Shown here piece after piece: positions 11,755-26,100 of a stretch of DNA of 64,000 bases. The DNA is from Nemertoderma westbladi (taxonomy: Eukaryota > Xenacoelomorpha > Nemertodermatida > Nemertodermatidae): assembly GCA_032718475.1 (NCBI GenBank), contig JAUCBJ010001286.1, forward strand, positions 62,001-126,000, in the 5' to 3' direction. Positions within the stretch are counted from its first letter, which is position 1. Every line of letters starts with the position of its first letter. Position numbers and translations under genes: made by a program. Below the pieces are notes generated by a model. That model was not told the origin of the DNA. It did not search any database and was given only the letters and a program-made list of their open reading frames with translations.

Positions 11755-14700
11755 ACGGGACATGATGTATTATGTTTATATAATTGTAATTAAGTGGTTG
11801 TTTTTTATATTTTCTTATAATTGTTTTTTTGTAGTATCCTTCTCACAAGCGACTGCTCCCCAGTTCCGTATGCATCTCTACACTTGTTCTACCTCCATTT
11901 CTACACTAGTTCTGTATGCACATCTACACTTGTTCTGTATCTATTTCTACACTAGTTCCGTATGCGTCTGTACTAGTTCTGTATATACACGTCTACACTA
12001 GTTCCGTATGCACCTCTACACTTGTTCTGTATCCATTTCTACACTAGTTCCGTATGCGTCTGTACTAGTTCTGTATATACACGTCTACACTAGTTCCGTA
12101 TGCACCTCTACACTTGTTCTGTATCCATTTCTATACTAGTTCCGTATGCGTCTGTACTAGTTCTGTATCCATTTCTACACTAGTTCCGTATGCACCTCTA
12201 CACTTGTTCTGTATCCATTTCTACACTAGTTCCGTATGCACCTCTACACTTGTTCTGTATCCATTTCTATACTAGTTCCGTATGCGTCTGTACTAGTTCT
12301 GTATACACGTCTACACTAGTTCCGTATGCACCTCTACACTTGTTCTGTATCCATTTCTATACTAGTTCCGTATGCACCTCTACACTTGTTCTGTATCCAT
12401 TTCTATACTAGTTCCGTATGCGTCTGTACTAGTTCTGTATATACACGTCTACACTAGTTCCGAATGCACCTCTACACTTGTTCTGTATCCATTTCTATAC
12501 TAGTTCCGTATGCGTCTGTACTAGTTCTGTATACACGTCTACACTAGTTCCGTATGCACCTCTACACTAGTTCTGTATACACGTCTACACTAGTTCCGTA
12601 TGCGTCTGTACTAGTTCTGTATACACGTCTACACTAGTTCCGTATGCACCTCTACACTTGTTCTGTATCCATTTCTATACTAGTTCCGTATGCGTCTGTA
12701 CTAGTTCTGTATACACGTCTACACTAGTTCCGTATGCACCTCTACACTAGTTCTGTATACACGTCTACACTAGTTCCGTATGCACCTCTACACTTGTTCT
12801 GTATCAATTTCTACACTAGTTCCGTATGCGTCTGTACTAGTTCTGTATACACGTCTACACTAGTTCCGTATGCACCTCTACACTTGTTCTGTATCCATTT
12901 CTACACTAGTTCCGTATGCGTCTGTACTAGTTCTGTATACACGTCTACACTAGTTCCGTATGCACCTCTACACTTGTTCTGTATCCATTTCTACACTAGT
13001 TCCGTATGCACCTCTACACCAGTTCCGTATGCGTCTGTACTAGTTCTGTATACACGTCTACACTAGTTCCGTATGCACCTCTACACTAGTTCTGTATACA
13101 CGTCTACACTAGTTCCGTATGCACCTCTACACTTGTTCTGTATCAATTTCTACACTAGTTCCGTATGCGTCTGTACTAGTTCTGTATACACGTCTACACT
13201 AGTTCCGTATGCACCTCTACACTAGTTCTGTATACACGTCTACACTAGTTCCGTATGCACCTCTACACTTGTTCTGTATCAATTTCTACACTAGTTCCGT
13301 ATGCGTCTGTACTAGTTCTGTATACACGTCTACACTAGTTCCGTATGCACCTCTACACTTGTTCTGTATCCATTTCTATACTAGTTCCGTATGCACCTCT
13401 ACACTTGTTCTGTATCCATTTCTATACTAGTTCCGTATGCACCTCTACACTTGTTCTGTATCCATTTCTATACTAGTTCCGTATGCGTCTGTACTAGTTC
13501 TGTATACACGTCTACACTAGTTCCGTATGCGTCTGTACTAGTTCTGTATACACGTCTACACTAGTTCCGTATGCACCTCTACACTTGTTCTGTATCAATT
13601 TCTATACTAGTTCCGTATGCGTCTGTACTAGTTCTGTATACACGTCTACACTAGTTCCGTATGCACCTCTACACTAGTTCTGTATACACGTCTACACTAG
13701 TTCCGTATGCACCTCTACACTTGTTCTGTATCAATTTCTACACTAGTTCCGTATGCGTCTGTCCTAGTTCTGTATACACGTCTACACTAGTTCCGTATGC
13801 ACCTCTACACTTGTTCTGTATCCATTTCTATACTAGTTCCGTATGCACCTCTACACTTGTTCTGTATCCATTTCTATACTAGTTCAATGTGCACCTCTAC
13901 ACTTGTTCTGTATCCATTTCTACACTAGTTCCGTATGCGTCTGTACTAGTTCTGTATACACGTCTACACTAGTTCCGTATGCACCTCTACACTTGTTCTG
14001 TATCCATTTCTATACTAGTTCCGTATGCGTCTGTACTAGTTCTGTATACACGTCTACACTAGTTCCGTATGCACCTCTACACTTGTTCTGTATCCAATTC
14101 TACACTAGTTCCGTATGCACCTCTACACTTGTTCTGTATCCATTTCTATACTAGTTCCGTATGCACCTCTACACTTGTTCTGTATCTATTTCTACACTAG
14201 TTCCGTATGCGTCCGTACTAGTTCTGTATACACGTCTATACTAGTTCCGTATGCGTCTGTACTAGTTCTGTATCCATTTCTATACTAGTTCCGTATGCAC
14301 CTCTACACTTGTTCTGTATCCATTTCTACACTAGTTCCGTATGCGTCTGTACTAGTTCTGTATATACACGTCTACACTAGTTCCGTATGCACCTCTACAC
14401 TTGTTCTGTATCCATTTCTATACTAGTTCCGTATGAACCTCTACACTTGTTCTGTATCCATTTCTATACTAGTTCCGTATGCGTCTGTACTAGTTCTGTA
14501 TATACACGTCTACACTAGTTCCGTATGCACCTCTACACTTGTTCTGTATCCATTTCTATACTAGTTCCGTATGCGTCTGTACTTGTTCTGTATACACGTC
14601 TACACTAGTTCCGTATGCACCTCTACACTTGTTCTGTATCCATTTCTATACTAGTTCCGTATGCGTCTGTACTAGTTCTGTATACACGTCTACACTAGTT

Positions 14701-17700
14701 CCGTATGAACCTCTACACTTGTTCTGTATCCATTTCTATACTAGTTCCGTATGCACCTCTACACTTGTTCTGTATCCATTTCTATACTAGTTCCGTATGC
14801 GTCTGTACTAGTTCTGTATATACACGTCTACACTAGTTCCGTATGCACCTCTACACTTGTTCTGTATCCATTTCTATACTAGTTCCGTATGCGTCTGTAC
14901 TAGTTCTGTATACACGTCTACACTAGTTCCGTATGCACCTCTACACTTGTTCTGTATCCATTTCTATACTAGTTCCGTATGCGTCTGTACTAGTTCTGTA
15001 TATACACGTCTACACTAGTTCCGTATGCACCTCTACACTTGTTCTGTATCCAATTCTACACTAGTTCCGTATGTACCTCTACACTTGTTCTGTATCCATT
15101 TCTATACTAGTTCCGTATGCGTCTGTACTAGTTCTGTATACACGTCTACACTAGTTCCGTATGCGTCTGTACCTGTTCTGTATACACGTCTACACTAGTT
15201 CCGTATGCACCTCTACACTTGTTCTGTATCCATTTCTATACTAGTTCCGTATGCGTCTGTACTAGTTCTGTATACACGTCTACACTAGTTCCGTATGCAC
15301 CTCTACACTTGTTCTGTATCCAATTCTACACTAGTTCCGTATGCACCTCTACACTTGTTCTGTATCCATTTCTATACTAGTTCCGTATGCGTCTGTACTT
15401 GTTCTGTATACACGTCTACACTAGTTCCGTATGCACCTCTACACTTGTTCTGTATCCATTTCTATACTAGTTCCGTATGCGTCTGTACTAGTTCTGTATA
15501 CACGTCTACACTAGTTCCGTATGTACCTCTACACTTGTTCTGTATCCATTTCTATACTAGTTCCGTATGTACCTCTACACTTGTTCTGTATCCATTTCTA
15601 TACTAGTTCCGTATGCGTCTGTACTAGTTCTGTATACACGTCTACACTAGTTCCGTATGCACCTCTACACTTGTTCTGTATCCATTTCTATACTAGTTCC
15701 GTATGCGTCTGTACTAGTTCTGTATACACGTCTACACTAGTTCCGTATGCACCTCTACACTTGTTCTGTATCCAATTCTACACTAGTTCCGTATGCGTCT
15801 GTACTAGTTCTGTATACACGTCTACACTAGTTCCGTATGCGTCTGTACTAGTTCTGTATACACGTCTACACTAGTTCCCTATGCACCTCTACACTTGTTC
15901 TGTATCCATTTCTACACTAGTTCCGTATGCGTCTGTACTTGTTCTGTATACACTTCTACACTAGTTCCTTGCGTTTACACTAGTTCCGAATGCACCTCTA
16001 CACTTGTTCTGTATTAATTTCTACACTAGTTCCGTATGCGTCTGTACTAGTTCTGTATATACACGTCTACACTAGTTCCGTATGCACCTCTACACTTGTT
16101 CTGTATCCATTTCTATACTAGTTCCGTATGCACCTCTACACTTGTTCTGTATCCATTTCTACACTAGTTCCGTATGCACCTCTACACTTGTTCTGTATCC
16201 ATTTCTACACTAGTTCCGTATGCGTCTGTACTTGTTCTGTATACACTTCTACACTAGTTCCTTGCGTTTACACTAGTTCCGAATGCACCTCTACACTTGT
16301 TCTGTATCCATTTCTACACTAGTTCCGTATGCGTCTGTACTAGTTCTGTATATACACGTCTACACTAGTTCCGTATGCACCTCTACACTTGTTCTGTATC
16401 TATTTCTACACTAGTTCCGTATGCGTCTGTACTAGTTCTGTATATACACGTCTACACTAGTTCCGTATGCACCTCTACACTTGTTCTGTATCCATTTCTA
16501 TACTAGTTCCGTATGCGTCTGTACTTGTTCTGTATACACGTCTACACTAGTTCCGTATGCACCTCTACACTTGTTCTGTATCCATTTCTATACTAGTTCC
16601 GTATGCGTCTGTACTAGTTCTGTATACACGTCTACACTAGTTCCGTATGCACCTCTACACTTGTTCTGTATCCATTTCTATACTAGTTCCGTATGCGTCT
16701 GTACTAGTTCTGTATACACGTCTACACTAGTTCCGTATGCACCTCTACACTTGTTCTGTATCCATTTCTATACTAGTTCCGTATGCGTCTGTACTAGTTC
16801 TGTATACACGTCTACACTAGTTCCGTATGCACCTCTACACTTGTTCTGTATCCAATTCTACACTAGTTCCGTATGCGTCTGTACTAGTTCTGTATACACG
16901 TCTACACTAGTTCCGTATGCGTCTGTACTAGTTCTGTATACACGTCTACACTAGTTCCGTATGCACCTCTACACTTGTTCTGTATCCATTTCTACACTAG
17001 TTCCGTATGCGTCTGTACTTGTTCTGTATACACTTCTACACTAGTTCCTTGCGTTTACACTAGTTCCGAATGCACCTCTACACTTGTTCTGTATCCATTT
17101 CTACACTAGTTCCGTATGCGTCTGTACTAGTTCTGTATATACACGTCTACACTAGTTCCGTATGCACCTCTACACTTGTTCTGTATCCATTTCTACACTA
17201 GTTCCGTATGCACCTCTACACTTGTTCTGTATCCATTTCTATACTAGTTCCGTATGCGTCCGTACTAGTTCTGTATACACGTCTACACTAGTTCCGAATG
17301 CACCTCTACACTTGTTCTGTATCCATTTCTATACTAGTTCCGTATGCGTCTGTACTAGTTCTGTATATACACGTCTACACTAGTTCCGTATGCACCTCTA
17401 CACTTGTTCTGTATCCATTTCTACACTAGTTCCGTATGCACCTCTACACTTGTTCTGTATCCATTTCTATACTAGTTCCGTATGCGTCTGTACTAGTTCT
17501 GTATACACGTCTACACTAGTTCCGTATGCACCTCTACACTTGTTCTGTATCCATTTCTACACTAGTTCCGTATGCACCTCTACACTTGTTCTGTATCCAT
17601 TTCTATACTAGTTCCGTATGCGTCCGTACTAGTTCTGTATACACGTCTACACTAGTTCCGAATGCACCTCTACACTTGTTCTGTATCCATTTCTATACTA

Positions 17701-19239
17701 GTTCCGTATGCGTCTGTACTAGTTCTGTATATACACGTCTACACTAGTTCCGTATGCACCTCTACACTTGTTCTGTATCCATTTCTACACTAGTTCCGTA
17801 TGCACCTCTACACTTGTTCTGTATCCATTTCTATACTAGTTCCGTATGCGTCTGTACTAGTTCTGTATCCATTTCTACACTAGTTCCGTATGGACCTCTA
17901 CACTTGTTCTGTATCCATTTCTATACTAGTTCCGTATGCGTCTGTACTAGTTCTGTATACACGTCTACACTAGTTCCGTATGCGTCTGTACTAGTTCTGT
18001 ATACACGTCTACACTAGTTCCGTATGCACCTCTACACTTGTTCTGTATCCATTTCTATACTAGTTCCGTATGCGTCTGTACTAGTTCTGTATACACGTCT
18101 ACACTAGTTCCGTATGCACCTCTACACTTGTTCTGTATCCATTTCTATACTAGTTCCGTATGCGTCTGTACTAGTTCTGTATATACACGTCTACACTAGT
18201 TCCGTATGCACCTCTACACTTGTTCTGTATCCATTTCTATACTAGTTCCGTATGCACCTCTACACTTGTTCTGTATCCATTTCTACACTAGTTCCGTATG
18301 CGTCTGTACTAGTTCTGCATATACACGTCTACACTAGTTCCGTATGCACCTCTACACTTGTTCTGTATCCATTTCTATACTAGTTCCGTATGCGTCTGTA
18401 CAAGTTCTGTATATACACGTCTACACTAGTTCCGTATGCACCTCTACACTTGTTCTGTATCCATTTCTATACTAGTTCCGTATGCGTCTGTACTAGTTCT
18501 GTATATACACGTCTACACTAGTTCCGTATGCACCTCTACACTTGTTCTGTATCCATTTCTATACTAGTTCCGTATGCGTCTGTACTAGTTCTGTATATAC
18601 ACGTCTACACTAGTTCCGTATGCACCTCTACACTTGTTCTGTATCCAATTCTACACTAGTTCCGTATGCGTCTGTACTAGTTCTGTATACACGTCTACAC
18701 TAGTTCCGTATGCACCTCTACACTTGTTCTGTATCCATTTCTATACTAGTTCCGTATGCGTCTGTACTAGTTCTGTATACACGTCTACACTAGTTCCGTA
18801 TGCACCTCTACACTTGTTCTGTATCCATTTCTATACTAGTTCCGTATGCGTCTGTACTAGTTCTGTATACACGTCTACACTAGTTCCGTATGCGTCTGTA
18901 CTAGTTCTGTATACACGTCTACACTAGTTCCGTATGCACCTCTACACTTGTTCTGTATCCATTTCTACACTAGTTCCGTATGCGTCTGTACTTGTTCTGT
19001 ATACACTTCTACACTAGTTCCTTGCGTTTACACTAGTTCCGAATGCACCTCTACACTTGTTCTGTATCCATTTCTACACTAGTTCCGTATGCGTCTGTAC
19101 TAGTTCTGTATATACACGTCTACACTAGTTCCGTATGCACCTCTACACTTGTTCTGTATCCATTTCTATACTAGTTCCGTATGCACCTCTACACTTGTTC
19201 TGTATCCATTTCTACACTAGTTCCGTATGCACCTCTACA

Positions 19240-20749
19240 CTTGTTCTGTATCCATTTCTATACTAGTTCCGTATGTACCTCTACACTTGTTCTGTATCCA
19301 TTTCTATACTAGTTCCGTATGCACCTCTACACTTGTTCTGTATCCATTTCTATACTAGTTCCGTATGCGTCTGTACTAGTTCTGTATATACACGTCTACA
19401 CTAGTTCCGTATGCACCTCTACACTTGTTCTGTATCCATTTCTATACTAGTTCCGTATGCGTCTGTACTAGTTCTGTATACACGTCTACACTAGTTCCGT
19501 ATGCACCTCTACACTTGTTCTGTATCCAATTCTACACTAGTTCCGTATGCACCTCTACACTTGTTCTGTATCCATTTCTACACTAGTTCCGTATGCGTCT
19601 GTACTAGTTCTGTATCCATTTCTACACTAGTTCCGTATGCGTCTGTACTAGTTCTGTATATACACGTCTACACTAGTTCCGTATGCACCTCTACACTTGT
19701 TCTGTATCCATTTCTACACTAGTTCCGTATGCGTCTGTACTAGTTCTGTATATACACGTCTACACTAGTTCCGTATGCACCTCTACACTTGTTCTGTATC
19801 CATTTCTACACTAGTTCCGTATGCGTCTGTACTTGTTCTGTATACACGTCTACACTAGTTCCGTATGCACCTCTACACTTGTTCTGTATCCAATTCTACA
19901 CTAGTTCCGTATGCACCTCTACACTTGTTCTGTATCCATTTCTACACTAGTTCCGTATGCGTCTGTACTAGTTCTGTATACACTTCTACACTAGTTCCTT
20001 GCGTTTACACTAGTTCCGAATGCACCTCTACACTTGTTCTGTATCCATTTCTATACTAGTTCCGTATGCGTCTGTACTAGTTCTGTATACACGTCTACAC
20101 TAGTTCTGTATACACGTCTACACTAGTTCCGTATGCGTCTGTACTTGTTCTGTATACACTTCTACACTAGTTCCTTGCGTTTACACTAGTTCCGAATGCA
20201 CCTCTACACTTGTTCTGTATCCATTTCTACACTAGTTCCGTATGCGTCTGTACTAGTTCTGTATATACACGTCTACACTAGTTCCGTATGCACCTCTACA
20301 CTTGTTCTGTATCCATTTCTATACTAGTTCCGTATGCGTCTGTACTAGTTCTGTATACACGTCTACACTAGTTCCGTATGCACCTCTACACTTGTTCTGT
20401 ATCCATTTCTATACTAGTTCCGTATGCGTCTGTACTAGTTCTGTATACACGTCTACACTAGTTCCGTATGCACCTCTACACTTGTTCTGTATCCATTTCT
20501 ATACTAGTTCCGTATGCACCTCTACACTTGTTCTGTATCCATTTCTACACTAGTTCCGTATGCACCTCTACACTTGTTCTGTATCCATTTCTACACTAGT
20601 TCCGTATGCGTCTGTACTAGTTCTGTATATACACGTCTATACTAGTTCCGTATGCGTCTGTACTAGTTCTGTATCCATTTCTACACTAGTTCCGTATGCG
20701 TCTGTACTAGTTCTGTATACACGTCTACACTAGTTCCGTATGCACCTCT
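19240..20749 (+). repeat. Satellite segment duplicated at +2,396 bp (copy 1)
   Basis: The order of monomers and variants, including two TTGCGTTTAC blocks, is the same here as at 21636-23145 at a constant offset of 2,396 bp. I noticed one difference (CCATTTC versus CCATCTC near 19439 and 21835). The limits are approximate. Confidence 0.75.
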
Positions 20750-21635
20750 ACACTTGTTCTGTATCCATTTCTATACTAGTTCCGTATGCGTCTGTACTAG
20801 TTCTGTATACACGTCTACACTAGTTCCGTATGCACCTCTACACTTGTTCTGTATCCATTTCTATACTAGTTCCGTATGCACCTCTACACTTGTTCTGTGT
20901 CCATTTCTACACTAGTTCCGTATGCACCTCTACACTTGTTCTGTATCCATTTCTATACTAGTTCCGTATGCGTCTGTACTAGTTCTGTATACACGTCTAC
21001 ACTAGTTCCGTATGCACCTCTACACTTGTTCTGTATCCATTTCTATACTAGTTCCGTATGCGTCTGTACTAGTTCTGTATACACGTCTACACTAGTTCCG
21101 TATGCACCTCTACACTTGTTCTGTATCTATTTCTATACTAGTTCCGTATGGACCTCTACACTTGTTCTGTATCCATTTCTACACTAGTTCCGTATGCGTC
21201 TGTACTTGTTCTGTATACACTTCTACACTAGTTCCTTGCGTTTACACTAGTTCCGAATGCACCTCTACACTTGTTCTGTATCCATTTCTACACTAGTTCC
21301 GTATGCGTCTGTACTAGTTCTGTATATACACGTCTACACTAGTTCCGTATGCACCTCTACACTTGTTCTGTATCCATTTCTATACTAGTTCCGTATGCAC
21401 CTCTACACTTGTTCTGTATCCATTTCTATACTAGTTCCGTATGCGTCTGTACTAGTTCTGTATATACACGTCTACACTAGTTCCGTATGCACCTCTACAC
21501 TTGTTCTGTATCCATTTCTACACTAGTTCCGTATGCGTCTGTACTAGTTCTGTATCCATTTCTATACTAGTTCCGTATGCACCTCTAGACTTGTTCTGTA
21601 TCCATTTCTATACTAGTTCCGTATGCACCTCTACA

Positions 21636-23145
21636 CTTGTTCTGTATCCATTTCTATACTAGTTCCGTATGTACCTCTACACTTGTTCTGTATCCATTTC
21701 TATACTAGTTCCGTATGCACCTCTACACTTGTTCTGTATCCATTTCTATACTAGTTCCGTATGCGTCTGTACTAGTTCTGTATATACACGTCTACACTAG
21801 TTCCGTATGCACCTCTACACTTGTTCTGTATCCATCTCTATACTAGTTCCGTATGCGTCTGTACTAGTTCTGTATACACGTCTACACTAGTTCCGTATGC
21901 ACCTCTACACTTGTTCTGTATCCAATTCTACACTAGTTCCGTATGCACCTCTACACTTGTTCTGTATCCATTTCTACACTAGTTCCGTATGCGTCTGTAC
22001 TAGTTCTGTATCCATTTCTACACTAGTTCCGTATGCGTCTGTACTAGTTCTGTATATACACGTCTACACTAGTTCCGTATGCACCTCTACACTTGTTCTG
22101 TATCCATTTCTACACTAGTTCCGTATGCGTCTGTACTAGTTCTGTATATACACGTCTACACTAGTTCCGTATGCACCTCTACACTTGTTCTGTATCCATT
22201 TCTACACTAGTTCCGTATGCGTCTGTACTTGTTCTGTATACACGTCTACACTAGTTCCGTATGCACCTCTACACTTGTTCTGTATCCAATTCTACACTAG
22301 TTCCGTATGCACCTCTACACTTGTTCTGTATCCATTTCTACACTAGTTCCGTATGCGTCTGTACTAGTTCTGTATACACTTCTACACTAGTTCCTTGCGT
22401 TTACACTAGTTCCGAATGCACCTCTACACTTGTTCTGTATCCATTTCTATACTAGTTCCGTATGCGTCTGTACTAGTTCTGTATACACGTCTACACTAGT
22501 TCTGTATACACGTCTACACTAGTTCCGTATGCGTCTGTACTTGTTCTGTATACACTTCTACACTAGTTCCTTGCGTTTACACTAGTTCCGAATGCACCTC
22601 TACACTTGTTCTGTATCCATTTCTACACTAGTTCCGTATGCGTCTGTACTAGTTCTGTATATACACGTCTACACTAGTTCCGTATGCACCTCTACACTTG
22701 TTCTGTATCCATTTCTATACTAGTTCCGTATGCGTCTGTACTAGTTCTGTATACACGTCTACACTAGTTCCGTATGCACCTCTACACTTGTTCTGTATCC
22801 ATTTCTATACTAGTTCCGTATGCGTCTGTACTAGTTCTGTATACACGTCTACACTAGTTCCGTATGCACCTCTACACTTGTTCTGTATCCATTTCTATAC
22901 TAGTTCCGTATGCACCTCTACACTTGTTCTGTATCCATTTCTACACTAGTTCCGTATGCACCTCTACACTTGTTCTGTATCCATTTCTACACTAGTTCCG
23001 TATGCGTCTGTACTAGTTCTGTATATACACGTCTATACTAGTTCCGTATGCGTCTGTACTAGTTCTGTATCCATTTCTACACTAGTTCCGTATGCGTCTG
23101 TACTAGTTCTGTATACACGTCTACACTAGTTCCGTATGCACCTCT
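21636..23145 (+). repeat. Satellite segment duplicated from -2,396 bp (copy 2)
   Basis: Partner of 19240-20749. Copy 2 departs from copy 1 at 23145, where ACACTAGTTCCG replaces ACACTTGTTCTG. Confidence 0.75.
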
Positions 23146-26100
23146 ACACTAGTTCCGTATGCGTCTGTACTAGTTCTGTATACACGTCTACACTAGTTCC
23201 GTATGCACCTCTACACTTGTTCTGTATCCATTTCTATACTAGTTCCGTATGCGTCTGTACTAGTTCTGTATACACGTCTACACTAGTTCCGTATGCACCT
23301 CTACACTTGTTCTGTATCCATTTCTATTCTAGTTCCGTATGCACCTCTACACTTGTTCTGTATCCATTTCTACACTAGTTCCGTATGCACCTCTACACTT
23401 GTTCTGTATCCATTTCTATACTAGTTCCGTATGCGTCTGTACTAGTTCTGTATACACGTCTACACTAGTTCCGTATGCACCTCTACACTTGTTCTGTATC
23501 CATTTCTATACTAGTTCCGTATGCGTCTGTACTAGTTCTGTATACACGTCTACACTAGTTCCGTATGCACCTCTACACTTGTTCTGTATCTATTTCTATA
23601 CTAGTTCCGTATGAACCTCTACACTTGTTCTGTATCCAATTCTACACTAGTTCCGTATGCACCTCTACACTTGTTCTGTATCTATTTCTGTACTAGTTCC
23701 GTATGCACCTCTACACTTGTTCTGTATCCATTTCTATACTAGTTCCGTATGCGTCTGTACTAGTTCTGTATACACGTCTACACTAGTTCCGTATGCACCT
23801 CTACACTTGTTCTGTATCCATTTCTATACTAGTTCCGTATGCGTCTGTACTAGTTCTGTATACACGTCTACACTAGTTCCGTATGCACCTCTACACTTGT
23901 TCTGTATCCATTTCTATACTAGTTCCGTATGCGTCTGTACTAGTTCTGTATACACGTCTACACTAGTTCCGTATGCACCTCTACACTTGTTCTGTATCCA
24001 TTTCTATACTAGTTCCGTATGCGTCTGTACTAGTTCTGTATACACGTCTACACTAGTTCCGTATGCACCTCTACACTTGTTCTGTATCCATTTCTATACT
24101 AGTTCCGTATGCACCTCTACACTTGTTCTGTATCCATTTCTATACTAGTTCCGTATGCGTCTGTACTAGTTCTGTATATACACGTCTATACTAGTTCCGT
24201 ATGCGTCTGTACTAGTTCTGTATCCATTTCTACACTAGTTCCGTATGCGTCTGTACTAGTTCTGTATCCATTTCTACACTAGTTCCGTATGCGTCTGTAC
24301 TAGTTCTGTATACACGTCTACACTAGTTCCGTATGCACCTCTACACTTGTTCTGTATCCATTTCTATACTAGTTCCGTATGCGTCTGTACTAGTTCTGTA
24401 TACACGTCTACACTAGTTCCGTATGCACCTCTACACTTGTTCTGTATCCATTTCTATACTAGTTCCGTATGCACCTCTACACTTGTTCTGTATCCATTTC
24501 TACACTAGTTCCGTATGCACCTCTACACTTGTTCTGTATCCATTTCTATACTAGTTCCGTATACGTCTGTACTAGTTCTGTATACACGTCTACACTAGTT
24601 CCGTATGCACCTCTACACTTGTTCTGTATCCATTTCTATACTAGTTCCGTATGCGTCTGTACTAGTTCTGTATACACGTCTACACTAGTTCCGTATGCAC
24701 CTCTACACTTGTTCTGTATCTATTTCTATACTAGTTCCGTATGAACCTCTACACTTGTTCTGTATCCATTTCTATACTAGTTCCGTATGCACCTCTACAC
24801 TTGTTCTGTATCCATTTCTACACTAGTTCCGTATGCACCTCTACACTTGTTCTGTATCCATTTCTATACTAGTTCCGTATGCGTCTGTACTAGTTCTGTA
24901 TACACGTCTACACTAGTTCCGTATGCACCTCTACACTTGTTCTGTATCCATTTCTATACTAGTTCCGTATGCGTCTGTACTAGTTCTGTATACACGTCTA
25001 CACTAGTTCCGTATGCACCTCTACACTTGTTCTGTATCTATTTCTATACTAGTTCCGTATGCACCTCTACACTTGTTCTGTATCCATTTCTATACTAGTT
25101 CCGTATGCACCTCTACACTTGTTCTGTATCCATTTCTACACTAGTTCCGTATGCACCTCTACACTTGTTCTGTATCCATTTCTATACTAGTTCCGTATGC
25201 GTCTGTACTAGTTCTGTATACACGTCTACACTAGTTCCGTATGCACCTCTACACTTGTTCTGTATCTATTTCTATACTAGTTCCGTATGAACCTCTACAC
25301 TTGTTCTGTATCCATTTCTACACTAGTTCCGTATGCACCTCTACACTTGTTCTGTATCTATTTCTATACTAGTTCCGTATGCACCTCTACACTTGTTCTG
25401 TATCCATTTCTATACTAGTTCCGTATGCGTCTGTACTAGTTCTGTATACACGTCTACACTAGTTCCGTATGCACCTCTACACTTGTTCTGTATCTATTTC
25501 TATACTAGTTCCGTATGAACCTCTACACTTGTTTTGTATCCATTTCTACACTAGTTCCGTATGCACCTCTACACTTGTTCTGTATCTATTTCTATACTAG
25601 TTCCGTATGAACCTCTACACTTGTTCTGTATCCAATTCTACACTAGTTCCGTATGCACCTCTACACTTGTTCTGTATCTATTTCTATACTAGTTCCGAAT
25701 GCACCTCTACACTTGTTCTGTATCTATTTATACACTAGTTCCGTATGCGTCCGTACTAGTTCTGTATACACGTCTACACTAGTTCCGTATGCACCTCTAC
25801 ACTTGTTCTGTATCCATTTCTATACTAGTTCCGTATGCGTCTGTACTAGTTCTGTATACACGTCTACACTAGTTCCGTATGCACCTCTACACTTGTTCTG
25901 GTTCCATTTCTATACTAGTTCCGTATGCGTCTGTACTAGTTCTGTATACACGTCTATACTAGTTCCGTATGCACCTCTACACTTGTTCTGTATCCATTTC
26001 TATACTAGTTCCGTATGCACCTCTACACTTGTTCTGTATCCATTTCTATACTAGTTCCGTATGCGTCTGTACTAGTTCTGTATACACGTCTACACTAGTT

